From: Bacteroidales bacterium UBA4295
GTDB taxonomy: Bacteria; Bacteroidota; Bacteroidia; Bacteroidales; Paludibacteraceae
Assembly: GCA_002395805.1 (NCBI GenBank)
Contig: DGVB01000002.1
Coordinates: 1,118-22,662 of the forward strand
Length of the DNA: 21,545 nt
Direction: 5' to 3'
Below are positions 11,488 to 19,860 of this stretch, in pieces; within the stretch, counting starts at the first letter, position 1; every line of letters begins with the position of its first letter. The position numbers were made by a program, and so were the translations under genes. Under the pieces are notes generated by a model. It searched no databases. It was not told the DNA's origin and saw only the letters and a program-made list of their open reading frames with translations.

Positions 11488-11523
11488 AAACATCCCTGCT
11501 CCGAAAAGGAGTGGGGATGTTTT
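11488..11523 (+). terminator. Intrinsic terminator of the rpoBC operon
   Basis: AAACATCCCTGCTCC (11488-11502) pairs with GGAGTGGGGATGTTT (11508-11522), giving 15 pairs including two G-T pairs. The loop is GAAAA and T residues close the stem. It starts 41 bases after the rpoC stop codon. Confidence 0.9.
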
Positions 11524-11533
11524 GGGTTGCCGA

Positions 11534-11577
11534 CGCGACCATCACGGGATCATCTCGCGACCATCACGCGATCACCT
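11534..11577. repeat. Two tandem 22-base repeats after rpoC
   Basis: Two adjacent 22-base units, 11534-11555 and 11556-11577, both begin CGCGACCATCAC and differ at only two positions (14 and 20). Each contains a GCGAC...GGGATC or GCGATC block. No gene overlaps them on either strand. They mark the step from core operon to accessory DNA. Their function is unknown. Confidence 0.85.
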
Positions 11578-11605
11578 TAGGACGACATCGGCTCCACAAT
11601 AGCCC

Positions 11606-11673
11606 CACAACGGCATAATCTCATCCTTCCGTTGTGTAAAAATTGACGAAAATGCACTATTTTGTGTAAAAAT
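11606..11673. repeat. Inverted repeat and 12-base direct repeats upstream of the HEPN promoter
   Basis: CACAACGG (11606-11613) and CCGTTGTG (11629-11636) form a perfect 8-base inverted repeat. The second arm overlaps the first of two copies of TTGTGTAAAAAT, at 11632-11643 and 11662-11673, 30 bases apart centre to centre. They end about 20 bases before the -33 box of the HEPN-MNT promoter, so they could be operator or activator sites. This is inference from position only. Confidence 0.5.
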
Positions 11674-11693
11674 CGTTCGCGCGCCCTCCCGCG

Positions 11694-11725
11694 CTTGCGT
11701 ATATAAAATATTTTTCGTACCTTTG
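11694..11725 (+). promoter_or_regulatory. Bacteroidota-type promoter for the HEPN-MNT pair
   Basis: The -33 element is CTTG (11694-11697; consensus TTTG), the spacer is 20 bases, and the -7 element is TACCTTTG (11718-11725; consensus TAnnTTTG). Transcription would begin about 30 bases before the start codon at 11762. The ten-base core GTACCTTTGC is identical to the promoter at 19884-19915. Confidence 0.75.
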
Positions 11726-11761
11726 CCCCGTGAAAAATATACCTGTAAAGCAAAATTTATT

Positions 11762-12171
11762 ATGACCAAGGAAGAGAAAGTACAATATTGGTTGGACATT
11801 GCGGATTATGATATCGAAACGGCTGAAGCAATGTATATAACGAAACGATGGTTGTATGTGGCTTTTATGTGTCATCAAACCATTGAGAAAACACTCAAAG
11901 CTTATTGGTCTTTTGTTCGCGATGATATACCTCCGAAAACTCACAACCACATGCGTCTGGCGGATGGATGCGAATTATATGAGCAGATGAGCGAAGAACA
12001 AAAATCTTTTTTGGAAATAATCACAAACTACAATATCGAAGCTCGTTACCCGGAAGATAAAGCTGCACTGGCGCGAACATTAAGTCCTAAGGTTTGAGAG
12101 GCCTGATAGATGATACAAAAATATTACAACAATGGATAAAAGACAAACTCTCGAATATAATGAAGCACTAA
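11762..12171 (+). pseudogene. HEPN-domain protein, frameshifted near the C-terminus
   Basis: The open frame runs 11762-12097 (111 aa) and resembles HEPN proteins of the PF05168 type: an N-terminal WLDIADYDIETAEAM helix, the RWLYVAFMCHQTIEKTLKAY helix (residues 29-48) and the THNHMRLADGCEL loop-helix. The frame then meets a TGA at 12095. The typical last helix continues in the -1 frame from 12103 to the stop at 12169-12171 (LIDDTKILQQWIKDKL and a short tail). One missing base around 12095-12102 explains this and would restore about 136 residues. No slippery heptamer is seen, so programmed frameshifting is unlikely. A strict RX4-6H motif is not evident in this protein. The restored frame would overlap the MNT gene by 40 bases, as expected for a coupled toxin-antitoxin pair. 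A sequencing error is the main alternative. Confidence 0.8.
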
Positions 12172-12449
12172 ATCTTGTACGTCGTTACAAGCAGGTAATT
12201 GCTTCTCGATTCCAAACGGAGCCGAGGGTGATGATGTATGGTTCTTATAGTAAAGGTTGTGCTACTGCTGATAGCGATATAGATGTAGCTGTTATTGTGC
12301 CGACGTATGGAGACCGCAAATTAGAGATATCAAGAGGCTTGTGGAGAGATACTCGTAGTGTAAGTTTTTTGATAGAACCGGTATTAATGGCTGACGATTG
12401 TCCGTCACCGTTGTACGACGACGTTATGCAGACCGGTGTGGCAGTGTGA
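12132..12449 (+). CDS. MNT-type minimal nucleotidyltransferase, antitoxin-like (105 aa)
   Basis: This is a small pol-beta-fold nucleotidyltransferase of the kind that pairs with HEPN proteins. In the studied HepT-MntA pairs the MNT protein adds AMP to the HEPN toxin and silences it. The catalytic signature is complete: Gly37-Ser38, ten residues, then Asp49-x-Asp51 (GSYSKGCATADSDIDVAV). An acidic residue suited to the third catalytic position lies at Glu82 in FLIEPVL. The length of about 105 residues is typical. It overlaps the original end of the HEPN gene. Since that HEPN gene is frameshifted, this gene may now be an orphan enzyme or still act on another HEPN, such as the one at 21092. The substrate is inferred from the family. 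Confidence 0.88.
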   Translation: MDKRQTLEYNEALNLVRRYKQVIASRFQTEPRVMMYGSYSKGCATADSDIDVAVIVPTYGDRKLEISRGLWRDTRSVSFLIEPVLMADDCPSPLYDDVMQTGVAV

Positions 12450-12488
12450 ACAGAAATAACTGAAATCAAAAAAACACAAATCAAATAA

Positions 12489-12510
12489 CTAATCTTTTTA
12501 TAACTAAAAA
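12489..12510 (+). promoter_or_regulatory. Leader element, copy 1 (shared with the giant surface gene)
   Basis: CTAATCTTTTT (12489-12499), two bases, then AACTAAAAA (12502-12510), ending 11 bases before the ATG at 12522. The same two blocks occur before the ATG at 13058 with the same 11-base distance. It may be an untranslated-leader element that sets translation, or part of a promoter. No standard TAnnTTTG box is found with it. Confidence 0.5.
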
Positions 12511-12521
12511 ATCTATATTGT

Positions 12522-12653
12522 ATGAATATTAATCAAAAGAAAGAAGCTCCGATCCGTGGGAATGCAACAGGAGGTGGCGCCGAAAAACGCTATCTGACTG
12601 TGGATGAATTGATGGCTGAGTTAGAACCCAAAATTCGGGCAATGTTCAGATGA
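12522..12653 (+). CDS. Small protein, possible antitoxin partner of the next gene (43 aa)
   Basis: This 43-residue frame begins MNINQKKEAPIRGNATGGG and ends with a charged amphipathic helix, RYLTVDELMAELEPKIRAMF. Its stop overlaps the start of the 113-residue gene by ATGA (12650-12653), so the two are translationally coupled. The upstream leader matches the one before 13058, which supports the ATG at 12522 as a real start. The layout, a short helical protein directly before a RelE/ParE-like protein, is that of a type II antitoxin-toxin operon. At 43 residues it lacks room for a clear DNA-binding domain, so it may be only a toxin-binding tail. I do not recognise a named family. Confidence 0.6.
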   Translation: MNINQKKEAPIRGNATGGGAEKRYLTVDELMAELEPKIRAMFR

Positions 12654-12991
12654 AGCAGGTTCGGTTTGCACAATCCGTTGCTGTCCTGCTTGAGGATAGT
12701 GTGAAGAAGCTCGTTGAAAAAAACTATTTCAGCGAAGAAGATTATGCGGTATCCTATATCCGTGACGTGGCGAGTTTCTTTATGTTGAATCTACCGAACC
12801 TTATGAGCGTAGATGCTCCTGAGTATTTCAATCGGTATTGCGTGGATGGCAAGCCGCTTAAGATGGTGAAATACCGCAAAAGTAACCGGACTACGTGGTA
12901 TGCTTTTTATGAAGAATTGGATGATATATATAGCATCGTATATATCGCCAATAATCATCTAATTGGGCATAAGTTAGAAATCTCACTTTAG
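12650..12991 (+). CDS. RelE/ParE-like toxin-type protein (113 aa)
   Basis: The protein looks like the small RelE/ParE-fold proteins common in Bacteroidales. An N-terminal helical pair (VAVLLEDSVKKLVEKNYF, then YAVSYIRDVASFFMLNLP) is followed by strands with RKSNRTTWYAFYEE (residues 76-89) and the closing pattern IYSIVYIANNHLIGHKL (about 93-109). That closing pattern, an aromatic strand, NNH, then a short hydrophobic tail, is typical of these proteins. Members of this superfamily cleave ribosome-bound mRNA (RelE) or poison gyrase (ParE); which applies here cannot be told. It overlaps the 43-residue gene by four bases. No terminator is seen before the giant gene 66 bases downstream. Confidence 0.62.
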   Translation: MKQVRFAQSVAVLLEDSVKKLVEKNYFSEEDYAVSYIRDVASFFMLNLPNLMSVDAPEYFNRYCVDGKPLKMVKYRKSNRTTWYAFYEELDDIYSIVYIANNHLIGHKLEISL

Positions 12992-13022
12992 CATAGATGA
13001 AGTCAATAATCAACATAAATAT

Positions 13023-13046
13023 CTAATCTTTTTGTTTAACTAAAAA
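13023..13046 (+). promoter_or_regulatory. Leader element, copy 2 (before the giant surface gene)
   Basis: CTAATCTTTTT (13023-13033), four bases, then AACTAAAAA (13038-13046), ending 11 bases before the ATG at 13058. It matches the element at 12489-12510 in both blocks and in distance to the start codon, and the flanking A-rich bases are also similar. It supports 13058 as the true start of the giant gene. Confidence 0.5.
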
Positions 13047-13057
13047 TCAAAAAAGTC

Positions 13058-16000
13058 ATGAAAAACAATTTTCTACAAGAGGCTTATGGAGGCTTGACAG
13101 AAGCACGAAGTAAGCACTATTGTCTAGGATTACCCCGAAAATGGAAGGTAATGACCTCTACTTTACTTCTTTTATTTACATTCGCCATCGGCAATGTGTG
13201 GGCGGCAAATACTCCAGCTGCGGCAGGAACCTATGTACTAAATGGGAAAAAACCAGGAAACTCAGACAGGTTCTATAAGTTAGGCAATGGTGTTTATGTG
13301 CATCGTAGAAATAATTCCTCATGGACAGATGGGCTTGGAATGAAGACCACAAGCACCCAGACTAATGGTGTTGTGGTCTATATTACTTCTTCGATGAATA
13401 TGTCGGGATTAGTGAAGAAGCAATCCACCAATACCGCTGTTACTGTTCAATTTGATGTATATACATTCGATGCAACAACATTTGAGAGTTTCGAAACGGG
13501 AACAGAAAACTCAACGACTGTCGCAGTTACTTTGCCGGCAACTCCAACTTATACGAGTTCAGTATCTTTTGCTGCTTTGGGAACAGCTGCTGCAGAGGAA
13601 GAATCATCGGATAATTTGATGCTTGCGGCGGGGTATTATTATATTGTACCTCATGAGACTTCTAATGTAGGAAAAACTTTCCTTTATTCGATTACTCTTT
13701 CTTCTGCATCCACTGATCCAACTGCTCCATCAATTACAGCTCCAGCAAGTGATCCGGATTTACAGACTATTACGCAAGGCGAAACGAAGCAGTTTACTAT
13801 TACAACTACGGGTTATCCGGCTCCAACTTATCAATGGTATAAGAATTCTTCTAAATCCACGACAGGCGCAGAAGAGATAGACGGAGCAACGGCAGCTTCT
13901 TACACAACTCCGAGTACTTTAGCAGCATCGGATGACAACTACTATTTCTACTGTGTGGCGACCAATGCTTCTGGAACAGCGCAATCACCATATTTCTCGC
14001 TGAAGGTTAATGAACTTGGTTCTGATTTAACCAAACATGAGCCGGGTGTTTATACTAAAGCAACTGATGCTGGAGGATGGGGACAAACTTTAGCCACTCA
14101 GGTAGTAGAAACAAAAACTCGAGAATATGAGATTTACGGAATGTCAAGTGCTAGCAGTACTAACTTCTGGTGGGCTGGAACTAAATCAACGACTCCGGCT
14201 AATGCAAACTGTTTGTCTACAGAAGGCTTCACAACTGATTTCGCGGCTAATAAGATTACAGGCGCTTGGATGAAAGGTTCGGTAACTTCTCGAGGAACGA
14301 GTTATGGTCCTTCTTCTTCTGTTGAGGAGTTTCCTGCTGTTTCAAGTTATTATTCTGTAAAACTTAACACGACAGATAAATCTGTCATGATTAAAGTCCA
14401 AGGATATGATCAAATTAGTTTCTTGGGTAAAGACAATAAGGCGACTGCTGCAGATAACAAACACCTTGTTGTTAAGGTCAACGGGGTAGAGCAATCTATG
14501 ACATTAAGCACGGATTGGTCAATTCGTCGTTTTGGATTGGATGCAAGTAAAGTCAATGTAATTGAGGTGACAGGCTGTACTGCTAGTGCTGATAATCATC
14601 TGGCGGCCTTCTCTCTTCGTCTTCCGACGTGTGAGGAAGTTGCAGCGCCGACGTCATTGAGTTGTACGGCACAGACAGTTAATTCGTTGACGTTTGGATG
14701 GACAAAGGCTGAACACGCAGAGGGTTATGTGGCAACGTTATACTCTAACGAGGGTTGTACATCAGAGGTAGATAGTAAAAATCTTGGTGACGTTAACACC
14801 GTTACCTTTACCGGTTTGAGCAATAGTACGACTTATTACTACAAAGTACAATCGAAAGGAAATGGTACGACTTATTGCGAAGACGGTGGAGTAACCGCAG
14901 CGCTTGAACAAGCAACAGATGCCCCATCTTGTGGCGCAGTAACCGCTCCGACTTCATTATTAGTGGGTGCGACTACTGCTGATGGCGCAAGCTTGACCAT
15001 CATTGATGACGCTGACGCATTTAATTATGAGTTCTATGTTTCTGAAAGCAGTACTGAACCGGAGAGTAGCGCTACGGCAACTCATACATCTACCGATAAG
15101 ACGAAAGACGTTACCGGTTTAACGAGCGGTACGACATATTATGCATGGGTTCGTTCGGTTTGTGACGCAGATCATAAGAGTACTTGGACGGCAGCTGGTT
15201 CGTCGTTCAAAGTTCGTACTAATCCGACAGCATCGTTTGCAAACGCAACTTATATTATTGGTTCGGGAACGTTGAATATGTCGACTAAGTTCTCGTCGAA
15301 TAGTGGAGGTGCGGTCGTATATGAATTGAAAGAAGCAACAGCTAATGCAGAAATCACAAGTGCGGGTGTGTTCTCAGCTACCGTTGCCGGAGAATATGTA
15401 ATTGTTGCAAACCAAGCAGGTAATGCGGATTATACTCCGATCAGCAAAGAGGCTACCGTGACGGTTCTTGATAGCGAGATTAGCGATATATATATTTGGA
15501 AGAAAAACACAAGCTATGGAGGTGATGACAAGTGCATCAGCGAATCAGCAGCTAATGTAGATCCGAATGCTAATGCGGCATATAAGGAACTTGACTTTTC
15601 ATCTCAGACTATGACAGGAATGAGTGCTATGGGACGTCCTGCCCATGATAATGATGAAGTGACGCTGACTTTCGCAGTAAAGGATGCATATAATTCGCTT
15701 TTCGCAATCAAGAGTCTTTGCGTTTATGGAAAATTAGATGAGGCAGAAGGTGCTGAAATCTCTTGGGATAATGGTGCAAACTGGACTGCGATAGCAAAGT
15801 ACAGTGAAAGCAAGCGGACGTTCGATGCTCCTACTGGAGTATACCCCGCGAACTTTAAGATTCGTTTTACTGCAAAAGAAGTTTCACAAGACAAGGGTGG
15901 CCTCTGGTGGCGTAACGCTTTGGTTACTTTGGAGGCAAAGAAGACGGTTACCGGCACAGTAGAGAGTTTGCAGAATGTGAAAGTTAATGATGTGGCTATC

Positions 16001-19000
16001 TCGGCTTCTGATTTGACGACGATTAAGAATGATAAGACGTTAGCTATTTCTACGGAATATGCTGCTGCTCCGACAGTAACGTTTGTTAAACGTACTACAA
16101 TTTCTTACGAAGGCGGCTGGGCAGATGATGTTGTTGATGAGGAAATAGAAGTTGTAGCCAGCGATGCATCGACTGTTTGGTCGGCAAGTCAGACTATCAA
16201 TGCGCAGGCTTATACTGTAACTTTAGCGAAACCGACAGAGCCTTCGTTAGAGACTGCAGCAACAAGCTTTATGTTGACTTCGACTAAGAATGCGACGGAT
16301 AGTAAGTCATTTACGTTCTCGGGTATGAACCTCACTTCTGGCAATGTAACGATTGGTCTGGAGAGCCCGGTAGCAGGTATGACTGTTTCTCCGACGGAGG
16401 TTACTCCGACCGCAGGCGTGATCACCGATCAGGAGGTGACAATTACATATAAGTCGTTGGAGAATGTTGCTGAGGCGAATGTGAATTTGATCGTTTCCTA
16501 TAGCGAGACAGTTAAGTTGACTATTCCGTTGACCTATAGTTCGACACGCGGTTGGGATACTCCTAATAATGTAACCGGTTCTATCACTTGGGATTTCTCG
16601 AAAGCTGCATCCAGCGATGTAACCATTAGCAATAGCGAGGTTACTGTATTAGCAAACTACGATGTAGAGAACGACCCGACTAAGATTGTTACCGATAACC
16701 TTGCCGGTAAGGGAGAGAAGTTCTCAGATAATTGGTTGCGTACATTCTATTTGCAGTTCACTACTACAGTAAACGGTAGGTTGGCGATGGAATATTCAGA
16801 TACAGGTAGTAGTAGCGGTCGCCGTACGCGTTATATGTATGTCAACGGAGTTCGCTACGGTGCAGGATCGAATACATCTGCCTCACATACCTTGCAAGAT
16901 CCAGTTTATGTTACGGCAGGAACGATTACTCTTACTGCAAAGATAGATACAGAGGGTAAAGAAGAGGCACAGTGGAATGACGCAAATGTCCAACTCTATC
17001 AGATGGTATTTGTTCAAACTCATGACATTACCTTTGTAGATGGTGGTTCTATTCCGGCTATTCATGCTGCAAATGGTGAAACTGTTTCATTGCCAGCTGT
17101 GGATCCGAGTGATATACCTACAGGAAAGGCATTTGAGGGTTGGTATAATAGCAGCGATGTGAAGGTCGGTAATGCGGGTGATGACTACACGATGGGTGAT
17201 GAGGATGTTACGTTAACGGCTAAGTTCTCCGCTCCGGCAGAGACTCCGGTTATTAATACTCAACCGGCAGGTACTGCATACTGCGCAGGTAATGAGCCTA
17301 CATTGTCCGTTGGAGTTAATGCTGTTTCTGATGGCGGTACGCTCCACTATGCATGGTTCAAGGTCGGAGAGCCTGATGCAGCCGTTGGTACGGACGCAGC
17401 TTCATACACCGTTGAGAGTGCAGGTACGTATTATGTAAAAGTTACTAACCGAAAAGAGGGTTATTCTGATGCAATAGTTACATCGAATAATGCAGTAGTA
17501 ACGCTGAATGTGGCTGCGGCTATCACAACGCAACCGACTAACAAATCTGAAATCGTTTCCGGTTCTTCTGTTACCTTGTCTCTCGTTGCTACCAACGCTA
17601 CAAGTTACCAATGGTACAGTTGCGATGATGCAGAAAAACACGGTGCTGCAGCAATCTCCGGTGCTGAGGCTGCGGACTATGTATTCACATGTACCGCTAA
17701 TGGCTATTACTACTGCGAGGTAGGAAACGCTTGCGGCGCCGCAGTTGTATCGAATGTCGTTTCTGTTAAACTTGAGCCGGAAGGATGTAACACATTAGCT
17801 TCGATTCCGAGTGCATCTCCTTATCAATATGAGCAAACGGGTGAGTGGACTTTGTATGCAGTTACTACAAAAGGTAAATTTGATGATAGTCAAAAGTTCA
17901 AGAATAATGTCAAGGACTTTGAAGACAATACAGTAAACGCAATCGAATACACACGTATTGGTATGACGTTTGCTAAGGATGTTGAGTCCCTCACGTTCTA
18001 TGCAACAGCAAGTAGTACCGGCAGAACAATCAATGGTATTAAAGTAACAACGGACGACATTACGATTAGTACTGATCCTACGTATACTGATGTTACTGCA
18101 TCTTTGGCTTCTACAACCATGCCTGGTCAAACGAAGCAATATATCTTCACTGCTGATAACATGTTGTTAGAGGCAGGAAAGAAATACTGGATTACCTTCT
18201 CTGGTACAGTAGATATCTTCAAGATCTGCTACACCGAAGCTCTTGCAAGACCGGTTATCCCGACATTAAGCAACCAAGAGTTGTGCTCCGGCGAATCTTA
18301 TGCAGAGATTGATGCTACTTCTACCAAGACTGGTGAAGGAACGCTCTCTTATCAATGGTATGATGCAACAGATGAAGAGCACCCTGTAGTGATTGATGGT
18401 GCTAACAGCGCAACGTTCACTCCGACGGCTGATGGTAAATATTATGTAGAGGTAACCAACGCTGCTGCAGGTCATGTAAGCAACAAGGCTAAATCGAATA
18501 CTATCAATGTCGCTCATTTCGCTGCAACTGAGATTACCACTGCACCTGAGAATCAACGTAAGGATGCGGGTCAAGAGGCTACTCTGACTGTAGTGGCTTC
18601 CGGTAAGAACCTCCATTATGCATGGAAAGAAAGTGCTACAATAGACGGTACTTATACCGATGTAGCCGGAGCGACTGATGCAGCTTCACTGACAGTTGAG
18701 GTTACTGCAGGTATGGATAAATACTACAAGGTAGTTGTTTCTTCTGACTGCGGCTCTGCTGTTGAGGCTATCGCAAGAGTAGAAGAGTGGACCGAACTCC
18801 CGCAAGTGGCTGTTTCTGCAAATACTACCTGGGACATGGCAAATGTTGCCGACGCTGCTATAAATCTCAAAGATGATTTCGACCCGAGCAGACAAAATGA
18901 GCGTCTGTTGCTTGCTAACCTGAAGGGTGTAAACAATAATGCGACATTCAATGCGCAAGCCCTGATGTTCGAAGGTCAACATATCGGCCGTACAACGAAC

Positions 19001-19855
19001 AGCGTTAAGCACCTTGCAGGTCGTTATGTACAATTCAATGTAACTAAGCAGGGTGTTGTAAGTGTTATTTTCGCAAGCAACGGAGACAACCAACGTACTA
19101 TACGAATCAACGACAAGAAGTGCACAAAAACGACGAATAGTGGCACATACATCACATACGACGTATTGGTACAACCCGGATCGGTTGAGATTGTAGGTAT
19201 GGAAGGTGCTAGTGACAATCAATACATCCGTATCTCGAAGATCACTTATACTGTTAAGGAGACTCCGGACTATAGTCGTACAGAGATGTTGGGCAATGGC
19301 GTACTGGGTACTATCTGCTTGCGGAATAACGTGCCGGCGGGTGCTGCTACAGGTGCTACCTTCTATGAGTTAGACGGTAAGGATGCTAACGGAAAGATGG
19401 TATTCGCTGAGGTTGATGAATTGGTAGCGGGTGTTCCGTATATATTCGAGGCTCATGGCGATCGCATTGACTGCTTCTATGGAGAGACCCATGTAGATGA
19501 TCCTGAAAATGATGCAAGCAAAGCGCTGAAGGGTACGTTCACCGGCATTACCTTTAATGTAGGTGAAGCAGACAACATCTATTTCTTCCGTGATCACGCA
19601 TTATGGTCGGCTAAAGAAACCGGTGTACAGATTCTTGCTAACCGCGCATGGATGGATATGAGCGTTTTTGTTCCGAATCATGCTCCGAAACCCGGCAAGC
19701 GTTATATCTCGATGGGTGTTCAAGGTCAGAATGCCGCTACCGGCATGGATGAGCTGAATGCTTCCGAGACTCCGGTTAAGATGCTCATTGACGGCCAGCT
19801 CTTCATCCTCCGCGGTGAGAAGATGTACAACGCTAACGGCCAGTTGGTAAAATAA
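13058..19855 (+). CDS. Giant secreted multi-domain Ig/Fn3-like surface protein (2265 aa)
   Basis: A long n-region (residues 1-30, ending RKWK) leads into a hydrophobic core (31-48) and a cleavage site near VWA-A (49-50), so the protein is exported. Approximate modules: Ig-like 224-318 (QWYK...YYFYCVATNASG); fibronectin III-like 522-617 and 625-718; a beta-sandwich 723-805; a Bacteroidales-type domain 1058-1163; a TWDFS-type sandwich 1178-1322; an InlB B-repeat-like unit 1323-1391 (AFEGWYNSSD); Ig-like 1397-1486, 1486-1572, 1731-1818 and 1823-1911; a TWDM-type sandwich near 1920-2070. The last 40 residues (ETPVKMLIDGQLFILRG, EKMYNANGQLVK) resemble a type IX secretion sorting tail, though the usual Asn-Pro start is not clear. 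No catalytic motif is seen, so adhesion or glycan binding is an inference. Codon use differs sharply from the core genes. Confidence 0.88.
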   Translation: MKNNFLQEAYGGLTEARSKHYCLGLPRKWKVMTSTLLLLFTFAIGNVWAANTPAAAGTYVLNGKKPGNSDRFYKLGNGVYVHRRNNSSWTDGLGMKTTSTQTNGVVVYITSSMNMSGLVKKQSTNTAVTVQFDVYTFDATTFESFETGTENSTTVAVTLPATPTYTSSVSFAALGTAAAEEESSDNLMLAAGYYYIVPHETSNVGKTFLYSITLSSASTDPTAPSITAPASDPDLQTITQGETKQFTITTTGYPAPTYQWYKNSSKSTTGAEEIDGATAASYTTPSTLAASDDNYYFYCVATNASGTAQSPYFSLKVNELGSDLTKHEPGVYTKATDAGGWGQTLATQVVETKTREYEIYGMSSASSTNFWWAGTKSTTPANANCLSTEGFTTDFAANKITGAWMKGSVTSRGTSYGPSSSVEEFPAVSSYYSVKLNTTDKSVMIKVQGYDQISFLGKDNKATAADNKHLVVKVNGVEQSMTLSTDWSIRRFGLDASKVNVIEVTGCTASADNHLAAFSLRLPTCEEVAAPTSLSCTAQTVNSLTFGWTKAEHAEGYVATLYSNEGCTSEVDSKNLGDVNTVTFTGLSNSTTYYYKVQSKGNGTTYCEDGGVTAALEQATDAPSCGAVTAPTSLLVGATTADGASLTIIDDADAFNYEFYVSESSTEPESSATATHTSTDKTKDVTGLTSGTTYYAWVRSVCDADHKSTWTAAGSSFKVRTNPTASFANATYIIGSGTLNMSTKFSSNSGGAVVYELKEATANAEITSAGVFSATVAGEYVIVANQAGNADYTPISKEATVTVLDSEISDIYIWKKNTSYGGDDKCISESAANVDPNANAAYKELDFSSQTMTGMSAMGRPAHDNDEVTLTFAVKDAYNSLFAIKSLCVYGKLDEAEGAEISWDNGANWTAIAKYSESKRTFDAPTGVYPANFKIRFTAKEVSQDKGGLWWRNALVTLEAKKTVTGTVESLQNVKVNDVAISASDLTTIKNDKTLAISTEYAAAPTVTFVKRTTISYEGGWADDVVDEEIEVVASDASTVWSASQTINAQAYTVTLAKPTEPSLETAATSFMLTSTKNATDSKSFTFSGMNLTSGNVTIGLESPVAGMTVSPTEVTPTAGVITDQEVTITYKSLENVAEANVNLIVSYSETVKLTIPLTYSSTRGWDTPNNVTGSITWDFSKAASSDVTISNSEVTVLANYDVENDPTKIVTDNLAGKGEKFSDNWLRTFYLQFTTTVNGRLAMEYSDTGSSSGRRTRYMYVNGVRYGAGSNTSASHTLQDPVYVTAGTITLTAKIDTEGKEEAQWNDANVQLYQMVFVQTHDITFVDGGSIPAIHAANGETVSLPAVDPSDIPTGKAFEGWYNSSDVKVGNAGDDYTMGDEDVTLTAKFSAPAETPVINTQPAGTAYCAGNEPTLSVGVNAVSDGGTLHYAWFKVGEPDAAVGTDAASYTVESAGTYYVKVTNRKEGYSDAIVTSNNAVVTLNVAAAITTQPTNKSEIVSGSSVTLSLVATNATSYQWYSCDDAEKHGAAAISGAEAADYVFTCTANGYYYCEVGNACGAAVVSNVVSVKLEPEGCNTLASIPSASPYQYEQTGEWTLYAVTTKGKFDDSQKFKNNVKDFEDNTVNAIEYTRIGMTFAKDVESLTFYATASSTGRTINGIKVTTDDITISTDPTYTDVTASLASTTMPGQTKQYIFTADNMLLEAGKKYWITFSGTVDIFKICYTEALARPVIPTLSNQELCSGESYAEIDATSTKTGEGTLSYQWYDATDEEHPVVIDGANSATFTPTADGKYYVEVTNAAAGHVSNKAKSNTINVAHFAATEITTAPENQRKDAGQEATLTVVASGKNLHYAWKESATIDGTYTDVAGATDAASLTVEVTAGMDKYYKVVVSSDCGSAVEAIARVEEWTELPQVAVSANTTWDMANVADAAINLKDDFDPSRQNERLLLANLKGVNNNATFNAQALMFEGQHIGRTTNSVKHLAGRYVQFNVTKQGVVSVIFASNGDNQRTIRINDKKCTKTTNSGTYITYDVLVQPGSVEIVGMEGASDNQYIRISKITYTVKETPDYSRTEMLGNGVLGTICLRNNVPAGAATGATFYELDGKDANGKMVFAEVDELVAGVPYIFEAHGDRIDCFYGETHVDDPENDASKALKGTFTGITFNVGEADNIYFFRDHALWSAKETGVQILANRAWMDMSVFVPNHAPKPGKRYISMGVQGQNAATGMDELNASETPVKMLIDGQLFILRGEKMYNANGQLVK

Positions 19856-19860
19856 TAAGA

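Noticed and set aside
12085..12105. Programmed -1 frameshift site in the HEPN gene
   Set aside because: No X-XXY-YYZ slippery heptamer is in the right frame before the stop, so a mutation or sequencing error is the better explanation.
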